Assembly: GCF_932526225.1 (NCBI RefSeq) | Contig: NC_064046.1 | Coordinates: 4,712,001-4,776,000 of the forward strand | DNA from: Nematostella vectensis | Taxonomy: Eukaryota; Cnidaria; Anthozoa; Actiniaria; Edwardsiidae | Direction: 5' to 3' | Length of the DNA stretch: 64,000 bases | Shown: positions 48,201 to 60,111 of the stretch, one piece after another | Position numbering within the stretch: the stretch's first letter is position 1 | Layout: every line of letters starts with the position of its first letter | The notes under the pieces: model-generated | Told to the model about the DNA's origin: nothing | Seen by the model: only the letters and a program-made list of their open reading frames with translations | Database searches by the model: none | Position numbers and translations under genes: made by a program

Positions 48201-51200
48201 TCGCATAGTCTTTGTCGTATTGTTTGTTATTTTTAATTTGGGAAAGAAAAGGTTGTTTCAATAGTGGTGGACCCCCCTGCTTAAAAGATTTAGGGTGTAA
48301 CGATACTTATAAAACCTACGACTATTAAAGTGTATCGAGGATTGTCCTCCTGGTACTTTGATTTGCCCTGTCTTGCTACGCTATGCTATGCTATGCTATG
48401 CTTGCTATGCTATGCTATGCTATGTTATGCTATTCTATGCTATGCTATGCTATGCTATGCTTGCTATGCTATGCTATGCTTGCTATGCTATGCTTGCTAT
48501 GCTTGCTATGCTATGCTATGCTATGCTTGCTATGCTATGCTATGCTATGCTATGCTATGCTATGCTATGCTATGCTTGCTATGCTTGCTATGCTATGCTT
48601 GCTATGCTATGCTTGCTATGCTATGCTATGCTATGCTATGCTTGCTATGCTATGCTATGCTATTCTATGCTTGCTATGCTATGCTATGCTATGCTTGCTA
48701 TGCTATGCTATGCTTGCTATGCTATGCTTGCTATGCTATGCTTGCTATGCTATGCTATGCTATGCTATGCTTGCTATGCTATGCTTGCTATGCTATGCTT
48801 GCTATGCTATGCTATGCTATGCTATGCTTGCTATGCTATGCTATGCTATGCTTGCTATGCTATGCTTGCTATACTATGCTATGCTATGCTATGCTTGCTA
48901 TGCTATGCTATGCTATGCTTGCTATGCTATGCTATGCTATGCTTGATATGCTATGCTATGCTTGCTATGCTATGCTTGCTATACTATGCTATGCTATGCT
49001 TGCTATGCTTGCTATGCTTGTTATGCTTGCTATGCTTGCTATGCTATTCTATGCTATGCTATGCTTGCTATGCTATGCTATGCTACGCTACGCTACGCTA
49101 CGCTACGCTACGCTATGCTATGCTATGCTATTCTATGGCGGGGCCTCGCACCAGCGCGCCCGAAACTCTGTGTACCGCTACGTATTTATACACGAAGACA
49201 AAGGCTTTCTACATTACTTTTTACACTTACGTCGATATCCTTCAAGAAATTGTCTTCAACTTGTAGCAGCCTAAAAATGAGCAAGACGCCATTACTTAAT
49301 TAAAAGCAATATCATGTTTTTTAGGAATTTTAATTAATTTTATTTAAATTCTCAAAACATTATGAAAAAAAGTAAATGACAATTCTTAAAGGTTTTCACG
49401 TGACTTGTTCATTCGAGTTTTCTAAATGAGGGTGAGAAGGGGGAACTTCCATAAACCTGTTTCCTGAACCTGTTTGTTTTCCTAAACTGGTTTGTTTCCC
49501 TAAACCTGTTTTCCTAAAGTAGTTTGTTTCCCTAAACCTGTTTCCCAAAACCTATTACATTATTAAACCTTTATCATCCGGGAATTAGATATCGCCACTG
49601 ATGAACATTTGAACAAAACGAAAATCGACTAATAAAAGCAATCCATCGACGCGTACCTAGACAGCTCTGACAACTCTAGCTTGCCATCCTTGTTACGGTC
49701 AAAAATCTCGATCTAGAAAACAAAGAAAAAAGCTTACGTCTTTCCTTTTTGAATTCTATTATCAATGTGACGTCATGGCCAAATTGTATATACTCCAGAA
49801 GGTTGTAGATTTTTTTCTGTGAGGAGGAGAAAGGAGGGGGATCTTTCTACGGTATTTCTTGGTAATATAATCAAAAAGAATATACTCGATATGTCATTAT
49901 TATTAATTATAATAATATTATTATTAATATTAAAATCATTATTATTTTGCTGCGGGTCGGGGGGGGGGGGGGGGGATTGATTCTTACCATGGCAGAAGCA
50001 TAATCGTTGATCCGTGACGGTGAGATGGCTTTCTTATCTGCATCCAGCAAATCCATCAGAAAAACCTGCGAATTCCAAATATATTATCACCCTTACCTCA
50101 TAAGTCGCCTTAATGGGGGGGGCATTACACTGTCTTTAAGGGACTCATAAGTTGCCTTAAGGGCGTGTCATTACACTGTTTTTAAAGGACTCATAAGTCG
50201 CCTTAAGGGCGTGTCATTACACGGTTTTTATAGGATTCATAAGCCGTCTTCAGGGCGTGTCATTACACTGTTTTTTATAGGACTCATAATCGCCTTCAGG
50301 GTGTGTCATTACACTGTTTTTAAAGGACTCATAAGCCGTCTTAAGGGCGTGTCATTACACTGTCTTCAAGGGACTCATAAGTTGCCTTAAGGGCGTGTCA
50401 TCACACGGTTTTAAAAGGACTCATAAGCCGTCTTAAGGGCGTGTCATTACACTGTTTTAAAATGACTTACAAGCCGTCTTAAGGGCGTGTCATTACACTG
50501 TTTTTATAGGACTCATAAGTCGCCTTCAGGGCGTTTCATTGCACTGTTTTTATAAGACTCATAAGCCGCCTTCAGAGCGTGTCATTGCACTGTTTTTAAA
50601 GGATCTCACATGACACTCACATGATAGGCATAAGGGCGTGTCATTGCACTGTTTTTTTTAAAGGACTCACCTTTAGTTCGGGTACCTCGATGTAGCCACT
50701 TTTATCGGTATCATATTTCTTGAAAATCTGTCAAAAATAATTGGGTGAATGGTCGAACTGCGGAGCGACATTTATGCTAGGCCACATGCTTCAAATGATA
50801 TCTAATGCCTGGTGCACACTAGTGACATAAAGACATAACGACATAGGCGCGCGCACTCTGTTTAGCCCGGACATAATGACATAAAAAAAAACATGATTTT
50901 TTTTCTTATGTCGTTATGTATATGTCGTAAAGTCGGGCTTATGTCAAAATGTCGAACCATTCACACTTGAACACACGAAGTTAAGAGTGCGCGCGCCCAT
51001 GTCGTTATGTCACTAGTGTGCACCAGACATAAAAGAACAGCAAAAAGCGATAACAAATAGAAATTGGCGAGGTGACCTCGACATCACGTTAATTTTTAGT
51101 GGTAAATTTACGCCAAAATAAACACAGAAATGACTGTGGCCTCCACGTCATTGAAAAGAGTGACGAAAAAAAATATTTCCATAAAAATAAGCATTTTCTG

Positions 51201-53501
51201 ATATAAACTTTCTAGCATATTCGTAAGCTCTGAATAAGTTGCTTTTTGTTGTTGTTATTTTGCCGCCAAAGGCCGGAGCGTGCGCGTGTTTGCCACTCAA
51301 AAAGTCACATGATCTCTTAGTGCAAGTTGTATCTGACTTACCTTCATAAAGTCGACACTAGAAATAACGTTATCTTTGCGAAAACCAACAAGGAAATTCT
51401 CCTCTAAGGGAAGGCACTGGGCAAGCTGAAAAACAATTTATTATTCTTAGAAACTGAAACGTCTACTATACATAATACTGTTAGGCACGAATTAGAAAAT
51501 TAAAAAAAAACTCAACTGCTGTCTTTTTAAGGTATCTTATTCCAAAAAAAAACTCTTGAAAGCACACGCTGCAATGCTATCGTTAATATGGAAATTAAAT
51601 TGAAATTGAAATAATAAGGCAGTACAACAAATAAGCAATTTAAAAAAGCAAATAATAATGTGTGGCTGTTAAGAGTTCTTTAATGCTAAAACCCTATATC
51701 CAGAGAGCCGAATACAGAAACGTCAAAATTTGAAAGCAGAACAAAATGTACAGAAGCACGAAGAAACCATGATATAACAGAATTATATGTATGCGACGCG
51801 GCTAAAAACAGCAAGGCACGCCATATGACGGCGAAAATAAACACCAGACACTAGCGAGCTACAACAACAACGCGGCAAGATCTTTTCCCTTTCATTAGAT
51901 TTTTAATCCACTTAACACGAATAAAGAACCCTCTACTAAGACGCTCAAATGATGTGATATTTTCGGTTTCTTTGAAGGATTACCATTCAAGGGCCTACCG
52001 TGTTCTGCGATAATTTTTCAGTGCATGACTTATCTGCATTCACTGCAAACAAACCTAAAAATTTACCAAAAAAAAAACGCGAAAAACTCTCCTCGCTCAT
52101 CCATTTGCCTTCACCGCAAACAAACTTATAGGTTTCCCGCCAGAAAGTCGCGCCAAAACTTTCCTCGCTCATCCTTTTGCCTTCACTGCAAACAAAGGCA
52201 TAGGTTTCCCGCCAAAACTCACCTCGCTCATTTGAATAACACCATCATAGTTCGCGTCATATTTCTCTAAAATTTCGTTCTTGAGGGCATCCAGATTGGT
52301 CGCGTTCTAATGTAAGATTATTGGGATTAGAATGTGGAATAAGTGATTGGGATTACAAAATGGGATAAGACTTTTATAATTTTATAACTTAAAAGTGATT
52401 CCAGCGACATTGGTTTAGTCTTTTTTTTTTGTTAAACATTGTGGTCTATCATCCTCAACCTAACAGTACACGTTAACCTTTTCACGGACGTCTTACAAAA
52501 GTCGTACCATGTTTGACACTGTAATATCTGCCGTTTAAAATTTAACTCTAGGCACTGCCGTTTAAAATTTAACTCTAGGCAGCTGGAGAAAGGCAATATA
52601 TTTTGCCTTGAACAACCTCCTTAAGTAAAACATCAACTAAGACCTCTTGAAATCCATCCAAATCCGCCGAGGCACAGGTGTGTGTTCACTCTTGGCAGCA
52701 AACACAAGTGTTTTTTTGTGTGTATTTTTTTCGTTGTGGTCTAAAAGTAATCAATTTTCTAGGCACACGAGGATCCATTGGCTTCACCAGCGAAACAACA
52801 GGGACCCAGATACTTTAAAACAATCACAGCTATAGAGTACAACCCTTGAGCCCTTTCTTACCAAGTGTAATATCAGATTAGAAACAGACCATCTGCTAAG
52901 GAACGATGTTTTGGACACAACAATGGTGTTTTTAGTATTACTTTAAAGAATTGAAAACCAATAACACAAGTAACAACATTGAAAGCCATAGTTTATATTT
53001 CAGTTTGCTTTTCATTTCCCCTAGTTCGAAAATAGCCAGCCAAAATGCATGATGTTAATTAAGTAGACTTTACATTTACACATTTAAGACCAAGAGTATT
53101 TTTATCGGGAACAACTTCATTGCCATCAGAGGATCCACACCAATTTGCAAGGTGACTTCCGGCTGATCTCCAAATGGATATGAAACCGAAATATCCCCCA
53201 AAAAGCCAAAAAAAATTCCAATAAAAAAACAACAACAACAACAAGTCATACCGGATCTGCCTTTTGAACATCTTGGAGAAAAAGATCGAGCTCTTTCGCA
53301 TCAATACAGTCATTTCCTAGGACAGAAAAAAAAAACATTAACATGTATTTTCCAATGTATCTTAACATTTGTTTTCCCTGGTGGCTTACCGTCTGCGTCG
53401 TATTTTTTGAAAATGTCATAGAATTGTTCCGATGTGAGCTTCGCACAGCCGGCATAATTGGACTTGACAAACTTCAAAAGGCTTTCAGGTCTGTTCGCCA
53501 T
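45297..53501 (-). CDS. EF-C: secretagogin/calbindin-type hexa-EF-hand protein
   Basis: Exons in transcript order: 53501-53390, 53316-53252, 52306-52223, 51425-51342, 50727-50671, 50065-49988, 49712-49657, 49270-49231, 47287-47231, 47160-47089, 45416-45297; 825 nt, 274 aa, TAG stop. The start lies in ACCATGG, a good initiation context, although the frame stays open further upstream. An acceptor-like TTTTATCAG 30-40 bases upstream hints at a non-coding 5' exon. Loops: DADGNDCIDAKE (EF1, Asp for Gly), DANYDGVIQMSE, DTDKSGYIEVPE, DRNKDGKLELSE, DKDGNGDIEGAE, DINKDGKLQKNE. RLLQVEDNFL and CLPLEENFL linkers are family hallmarks. Exon number and phases match EF-A exactly. Confidence 0.93.
45640..47085. 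repeat. 52-bp polypyrimidine minisatellite, EF-C last intron
   Basis: About 26 copies of CTCCCCTTCTTTCCTG, then CCTATGACCCCTCCC, then CTCCCTCTCCTTGTCCATGAA. On the transcribed (minus) strand it is a purine-rich GGGAGGGG array. Edge units contain GACCTACC, identical to the neighbouring exon 10 splice donor read on this strand. Confidence 0.95.
47673..47912. mobile_element. MITE with TGTGTAGTTCCAGAAAATAT ends
   Basis: TGTGTAGTTCCAGAAAATAT and its complement bound C-rich and G-rich inner ends and a repeated GGAAATTCC core. It has no coding capacity. Confidence 0.8.
48376..49136. repeat. (ATGCT)n microsatellite, about 760 bp
   Basis: Pentamer ATGCT with frequent TTGCT interruptions, and a terminal run of CTACG variants at 49,083-49,110. 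It lies in EF-C intron 8. Three long overlapping frames (Leu/Cys/Tyr/Ala/Met only) are repeat artefacts because a 5-base unit without stops is open in several frames. Confidence 0.97.
49440..49560. repeat. short tandem repeat GTTTGTTTCCCTAAACCT
   Basis: About five imperfect copies in EF-C intron 7. Confidence 0.85.
50096..50670. repeat. 46-48-bp tandem repeat abutting EF-C exon 5 donor
   Basis: About 11 copies of GGACTCATAAG.CG.CTTA, then AGGGCGTGTCATTACACTG, then TTTTTA. The last unit reads straight into GGACTCAC, the donor of exon 50727-50671 read on the plus strand. Confidence 0.92.
50809..51026. mobile_element. MITE with CTGGTGCACACTAGTGACAT ends
   Basis: A complete inverted-repeat element; GCGCGCGCACTCT and ATGTCGTTATG blocks are mirrored inside. 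The sequence to about 51,300 is shared with 8,909-9,260, so the mobile unit may be larger than the hairpin. Confidence 0.8.
52010..52222. repeat. 65-bp tandem copies of the EF-C exon 3 donor region
   Basis: Three blocks of CTCGCTCAT...TTTGCCTTCACTGCAAACAAA followed by AGGTTTCCCGCCA. CTCGCTCAT is the end of exon 3 (encoding MSE). In the two outer copies the donor GT is lost (CTCACC has become TCTCC or TTTCC). Confidence 0.85.
52528..52581. repeat. 27-bp direct repeat
   Basis: CTGCCGTTTAAAATTTAACT plus CTAGGCA occurs twice in tandem without change. It lies in EF-C intron 2. Confidence 0.9.
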
Positions 53502-54604
53502 GGTAGAGCCTGCTAAGTTATCCGAGGAGTTCCCTGATAAAATAACCACTTTTAGCTCATACAACGGAATATGTAGATTATAGACCCGCTAGCCCGCGAC
53601 TCACGAGAGTTACTTGTAGGCCGAATCGTCCAAAGAGGCTGTAATTGCTTTTAAGCCCTCGTAAATGGAGATAAGAGTTAGCGATGTGGTTCTGATAGTT
53701 TATGCCTGCGAGTGAAGACCTTGATTGAAATTCCGAGCTCGAATGCAAATTGTCTCCAACAGACATACTTTTGTATCCCCCTTAATAAATATTTTATGCG
53801 TATCATTTGCAATGTTTTGTATGCTGTTGTAATTTTCTAGAAAAACAATAAAGGATCTAAAAAGTATTTGAATATTTTTAACAACAATAAAATTAGTGGT
53901 GGATATTAATGAAAAAAAAGAACGAATGTTCCCTCATGATACCTCACGAGCCATAAAAAAGGTTATTTTACTCGCCCTCGCTAAATCTTGTTTACCTTCG
54001 TCTGTGTTTAAGCAAAGAAAGGTGGATCAACCGTCTGGCATTGGCGAGAACTGTGAATACGGAATGATGAATTGTCATGTGTAGTGCAACCACTGTGTGA
54101 TAGACAAGCCAGACGAATTACCCAAAAGTAATTTTATACGAGATAAGAAGCGCCAACTTTGAAGTGATTAAAATAGGGAAAATAATGTGCTAATAGTGCG
54201 GAAGTGAGATTGTTCGTATTTTCCTGGCTCATTTTGTACAAACATAACCTTCTGGAATTAGTTTTAAAAATTAAGAGTTATAAAGTTCCGTTCCAAAAAA
54301 ATTTGTGTCATTGGCAATCTAAAAAGGCGTCTCCTCGCAAAAAAAATCATAATTACTTTAACAGTTTTTTTTTCAATGCCTAAGTGTCATCGTTGTTTTG
54401 GTTACGTTGTTTTTTTTTTTATTTCTGTGGTCTTTCGTTGCTGTCCCTATAGTTCTGATGCCGATAGCTTGTGCCAGTTATTTTGACACCCATACGTCAT
54501 TGGTGTTGCTGCAGTTGTCTTACATTACGATCCCATATAACAGTGGGTTGTTGAGGATTTCAATACATTTCTTTAGTCGAAAAAGCGTAGGGTAGTAGGG
54601 CTCC

Positions 54605-54774
54605 CAGGGGCGGCGATCTAAGGGTGGGCCGCCCCCCTCCTATTCTCAGATATTTGGCTAACAAATAACAAGAAATATATGGAAATCCACAGAAGAACAA
54701 TGAATCCCCCACGCCCGCCTATCTTGAAACCCATGCCCCGCCCCATCTGTTTTGAACTCTTGGGTTCGCCCCTG
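54605..54774. mobile_element. 170-bp MITE with CAGGGGCG ends
   Basis: CAGGGGCGGCGATC at the left, GGTTCGCCCCTG at the right, with GCTCC directly repeated on both sides as a likely target duplication. Confidence 0.65.
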
Positions 54775-55734
54775 GCTCCGACCACTTGGATCTTTTGAAC
54801 GCCACTGACGTCACATTCTACATTGCTAGCAAACAAAACAGAAGTTCCTAAGGGAATGGAGGAATTTCATCTCACGACATCTTAAATTGTGTGCCCCCCC
54901 CTCCCCTTAACAACCCCCATGAATTTCTGGGGAACTCATAAAATAACCCCCTCCAGACGGCCTTTTTTTCGGAACCCCCCAGGAGGTTAAAGATTCCCCC
55001 CTCAGCATATAAAATGGACACTCCCTAAGGACACTGGCGCCATGCAGAGACAATCTACCTTAAAATAATAAACCACTTGGTGATGAGGGGAAGGGGATTG
55101 TGGTTTTTAGTTTATGTACCAACAGGCGTGAACTTCCTCATGTCCTCGAGTCTGATATTATGCCGACCATTAGAACCGGTTGTCAGTGACAGACCCATCT
55201 GAGCAAAAGTGCGGGAAAGTATCCATTTCCGTCGGCTGATTTTATAGGATGCTAAATTTAACATCGAGATAAATAACGAGGTACACCGAGGTAAATAACG
55301 TATGAAACTTTTATATGGATATTTCGAATTTTCTTCAACTAATTTGTCTTCCAATTTTAATTAAAAACAGTAACAATGCAGTGGCTGGAACGGGCTTTTT
55401 AATACACGGAATGCGAAAGAATGATATAGGCTAGGGGCTTTGAGATTTGATGTTATTCTAGTATTACCACACTGGATTTGTCGACTGAAGATGAATGTGG
55501 CGGAACATGATACCCCACAACTTCCATTAGATGTTGACACAAGAATAGATACAAGAATATCATACACGCTTCACCGTTCGGCGCCCATTAAAATGATTTA
55601 TCTGAGTCGTCGGTAGCCATGCATTGGTGCAATAACACTATGATGCTTGGTTACAAGCAGGTTATAGAAGAGTTTAAAATGGGTAGTGTTTGAGTGTATA
55701 GATGTCTCATCACCCTCGAGGGGTGATGAGACAG

Positions 55735-55935
55735 GGCGTGCTTGACATGAAGGGCGCGCGTGGTTTCATGAGGGAGGGGAGTGCGTGGTGTCGCGAGGGA
55801 ATGCGTGGTGTCATGAGTAAGTGCGCGCGTGTCACGAGGGAGAGCGTGGTGTCATGAGTAAGTGCGCGCGTGTCACGAGGGAGAGCGTGGTGGCATGAGT
55901 AAGTGCGCGCGTGTCACGAGGGAGAGCTTGGCGGC
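55735..55935. repeat. 41-bp tandem repeat, GC-rich
   Basis: About four copies of GCGTGGTGTCATGAGTAAGT, then GCGCGCGTGTCACGAGGGAGA. Confidence 0.92.
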
Positions 55936-56484
55936 ATGAGGGAGTATATCAATATTCCGCCAATCATGAGTCAGCAGTTCACTTTTAGCCCACTGAAATA
56001 TCAGGATTCTACTTTGCCAATCAGATATCAGGAATTTACTACCAGCCAAATATCAGGATACCACTGAGTGTGTCAGCATCTAGACAATCAGCCAGCCAGA
56101 CGTTGCTACATGTCAAAGATATCCAATAAAAATCGGTAATCATCGGTAAATCCAGCCAATCAGGAAAGGTTTCCAAAAAAGGACGCGCTGCCTAGTTTAG
56201 TCATAATAAGATGTTAAACTGGATGCCCCATCTCAAGCTTTCTAAATTCCAAATTCCCATGGTTTAAAAAAAAATAACGACCATTATCATTATGGAGTAA
56301 ATAATTGCAGTTATTGCTTATTTATTATTATTTTCCTTGATATTGTAAAGTTATTTAAGAGAGCGGACTATTTATTATTTTTCTTTGTTTAAAAAAGTTC
56401 ATGCACCGTTTGGTCCAAAGAGAGAAAAGCCCCAATTAGATCACAGAAAAAAATATTCTGCATTCCCCCGGTTACCCCTAGTCA

Positions 56485-56700
56485 ACCCCTAAATAGCGTG
56501 ACGATAAGCAGATAGTCTGAACTCTGTAAATAGCGTGACGATAAGCAGATAGTGTGAACTCTGTAAATAGCGTGACGATAAGCAGACAAGTGTGAACTCT
56601 GTAAATAGCGTGACGATAAGCAGACAAGTGTGAACTCTGTTAATAGCGTGACGATAAGCAAATAAGTGTGAACCCTGTAAAATGCGTGACGAGTATCGTG
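56485..56700. repeat. 38-bp tandem repeat
   Basis: About five copies of AAATAGCGTGACGATAAGCA, then GATAAGTGTGAACTCTGT. Confidence 0.92.
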
Positions 56701-59700
56701 CTAACTGACTTTTGACAAAAGGGCACTGATAAACAATGATTAGCTCACACATTAAAGGTCTTCGAGTACTTTCTCAACGCCAGTGTACAACAGACGACAT
56801 ACAGAGCTGCTCCAGAAATATAAATATACAGAAATTAAAACACAGTCAGTAAAGAACAATACATTAAGGATAATCAAAAATGAGATAGTCCTGCAAATAT
56901 TGCTATTCCATTGGTACATCTCATTTCCCTTACTTTATAAAAAGTGGGTTTTCCCATTGAACACTGCTCAAATTATCACTTACCCTACACGAAAAAAAGC
57001 AAGTACAGTACCTAAATTTCCAAGAGTCAATTTTAAAACACAAAACCCTGAGTAAATAGTATGCAAATACAGGGCTAAGCGTTAGATGTTTAGTGACACG
57101 CGTGTGTTATTGTGATAAAAATGTCCACAAAAAACCCAAACGGCCAGCTGCTTATAAGAACCAGAATATTATTTAAAAAATTAATCATTTACCAACTAGC
57201 TTGAGCCCAAAATCTATCTCTAAGCCATGTATTTTGGATCTATTATTTATCTAGCTCGGTCGAGCGTTAATCTCCTGAATATTATATATAGGTTTTGGGA
57301 GAAAATTCCCGAATTTGAAGCTAATAGATCACTACAAATATTCCACGAGGCAAAATGGACATCACTTTAAGCTAATGGCTTTTGCCTTGGCACTGAAATT
57401 TGTCCTTACCTTATAAATGAGCGCATATGAGCTCCGTAGCAGGATTCAATAGAGCCAGACGATTTTATGCAAAAATAACGAAGTGACTGTTGATTGGTTG
57501 ATTTAATGCGTGACATACGTTTGGTGTTTACATTTATCTCGTGAGGGGTTAGAAGACCTGTCAGACATCTACCAAAAATGTCAACTTTTGGATTAAATTG
57601 ATACTGCACAAAAAAGCCCGTATGCTAATAAAATTTATCTTAAGATTGATAACTAATATTTCAATTGGAAATTGACTGAATTAGTTATTTATTTTACTTG
57701 TTGGTAGAAATATGAGTATCGTTCACATCAGTCAACTTTCTTCCACACATGGCATTATTTTTGGTAGTTATGCAAATGTAACAGGAAATGGTAGTTCTCC
57801 TAACAAAAACATACTTAGGGTCTCGTTATTTTCCTACTGAATGTAGAACAAATTATACGACTGGTTTATTTACCATCTTTATCCTGAATACGTAATACAA
57901 TAAGCAGTGGTCAGTCTTAGAACTACCATTTACCATTCTCTATTTGCACTGGTGAAGTATTATGAATTGGGTAAATATGGCCAGAGGCGGACATCACCCA
58001 TTTATCCACAGGTATACCAAGGTCACAGTGTGTCATCACGCTACGTTATGAAGTTTAGTGTCACGTGCCATTAAAAGGTATAGGGTCGATTTTTGACTTG
58101 CAAATTTAAGCCTATATGTACAAAAAAGCCTGAGAAGGCACCTTTACCAGATCTACAGAAATGAATGTGTTTTTTTAGAGAGCTTTGGACATTGACCTTT
58201 TTTGAGGACAGTGATAAAAATATATGCGCTCACCCGTATTCTGACAAGCACTTGAACCTTTACCGAAGAAAAGCTACAAAAGCACACTAAGTACAGCTCT
58301 ATATTGTAAAAAACATAACGGTTTTTTTTTCTGTTGATGAGGGAGGCATACGCCGGTACAGGCAGTGCAGCGGCTTTCCCTCTAAGGCTAGCTTTGCATC
58401 ACGACGCGGGATATATTTATAATTTTGCCATGGCAGTTCAAAACCGGTAAAATGTTAGAAAATGGTTAACCGCGCGGGGCTGGAACTAGTCTGCGTTTTA
58501 CAGCTCTTTCTCTGGCGGTAGTAAACGGGGATATCGTTTCCAGGCTCCCGCATTGTACGAACATTTGAATTTTTTGTGGTATCTTTTTAGCGAAAGAAGA
58601 TAAAATCTATATTTATTATTTCATTACTTTTTCGTTCAAAAACGATTAAATAAAAGTTGAAATAAATGGAATTTGACTTGTGGGTTTGAACAATCTACCA
58701 AGTCTCAATTTTGGCTGTATTAAGGTGGCGCCGGACTTCCTCATTACTTTTTTTTGTTATCGTGTCCGATCCTTTTCCATTCGCGAGCTATTGACTTGAA
58801 AAGACAATGGCAGCCCTCAATACTCCCTTGGAGTTTTCACATGCTCGCCCCAGGTCACTCGCGATACCTAATGCTGGGGTAGAAGCAAGGATACAACGAT
58901 CCCCCCACCCCACACCCCTTCCCGAAACACATTCAAATGGCAAATTTCGTCGTTTGAATATGTTCTGATGCCGAAATATTCATTTAAAAAGTTGCTGGGG
59001 GAAAATTATCTTTTCCTTTTTCCCAGGAGGGACCTTTTTTTTTAGCCAGCAGGGTCAGGAATTTTTTTCCCCAGCCATCAGGGGTTAGGCTTTTAAGCAC
59101 ATGAATAATTGCCCGTATAACCGATCGGGACGATTTTTTCCCCAAGCATCCGCTCCAGCGCACCCAAAAATTTACCCAGCACAACTAGTTCGACTCCACA
59201 AATTTGCCAGCAAAACCATTCGGGACGATTTTTTTTCCAACCGAGGGGTCAAACATCTTCCAGGCCAGCAAAAAAAAAAAAAAAAAACTGGTTTGCGGAA
59301 CAGATCCGTTTTGTGCCTTTGTAGAAGACTATGCTACGATATTGTATTCGGAGGAGGAGAATGATATTTGACTTACTCCCTATTGAAATGTGTGTGTCGT
59401 GTACCATTTTCAATTTTTTTATTCATGGGTGTGTGTGTTTACGATGTAAGCACATCAGATCGTAAAACATCTCCCACCCCGGCCAGTGAAATTGATGTCT
59501 GTTTCAAGTTATATCTAGTCACTGTCACGGAAGGTTGTTTTATTAACGAACAGGTAAAACAGGTTTAATGGAAAGACAGGTGATGTATGCTACCTTGGCG
59601 CTAAAGGGATAACCTTTCAAGAACTGAAGGCTGCCACTGGCGTTATTTATCATAACGCTCCATATCACACAAAACCTTTACGCACAGACCCGCGCACTTC

Positions 59701-60026
59701 CTCTAAAATGGAAACCGTTTTATTTCTAACACAATTAGGCATTTAAGTTTCCTTTATGAAGATGAATCTTTGCGTTGTTTTATTTTTTTTTTTAGATTTT
59801 GACTGACGCTAATGCTTCCCCGTCGATTTTCGTAAATTTAGTATCACATTCGTTAGACTCGAAAATCAATTAACCAGACCTTGACATCTATTTTCTTTTT
59901 TTTTCTGCGCTTAATTGGCTTCATGAATAGATGTTATAACATCGAGCCTTCATTTGCATCAATAGTAATACCTTATTTGCTAAAACAATTAAATAAGCGA
60001 TTCATTTGAATTTCAAATCTATTCAG

Positions 60027-60035
60027 TTTATAAGA
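60027..60035 (+). promoter_or_regulatory. TATA-like box of EF-D
   Basis: TTTATAAGA lies about 80 bases before the EF-D ATG, a plausible distance for a short 5' UTR. Confidence 0.4.
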
Positions 60036-60111
60036 ATAGAGTGATCGCTTATCCACAGCACTTAGAGTCACCCTTTGAATCCTACGACGTGCGAAGCCCA
60101 GCAAAGCCACC

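Larger units (their letters stand above)
53502..60111. other. 6.6-kb divergent intergenic region EF-C / EF-D
   Basis: No protein-coding or RNA gene is supported; all frames are short and unrecognised. It contains a CAGGGGCG MITE, a dispersed-repeat copy (55,205-55,400), two tandem arrays and an A-run near 59,270. Regulatory elements for both genes are expected here but none can be named. Confidence 0.5.

Noticed and set aside
48330..49303. Reading frames of 116 to 314 codons (Leu-Cys-Tyr-Ala-Met repeats)
   Set aside because: They are forced by the (ATGCT)n microsatellite, which lacks stops in several frames, and the region is an EF-C intron.
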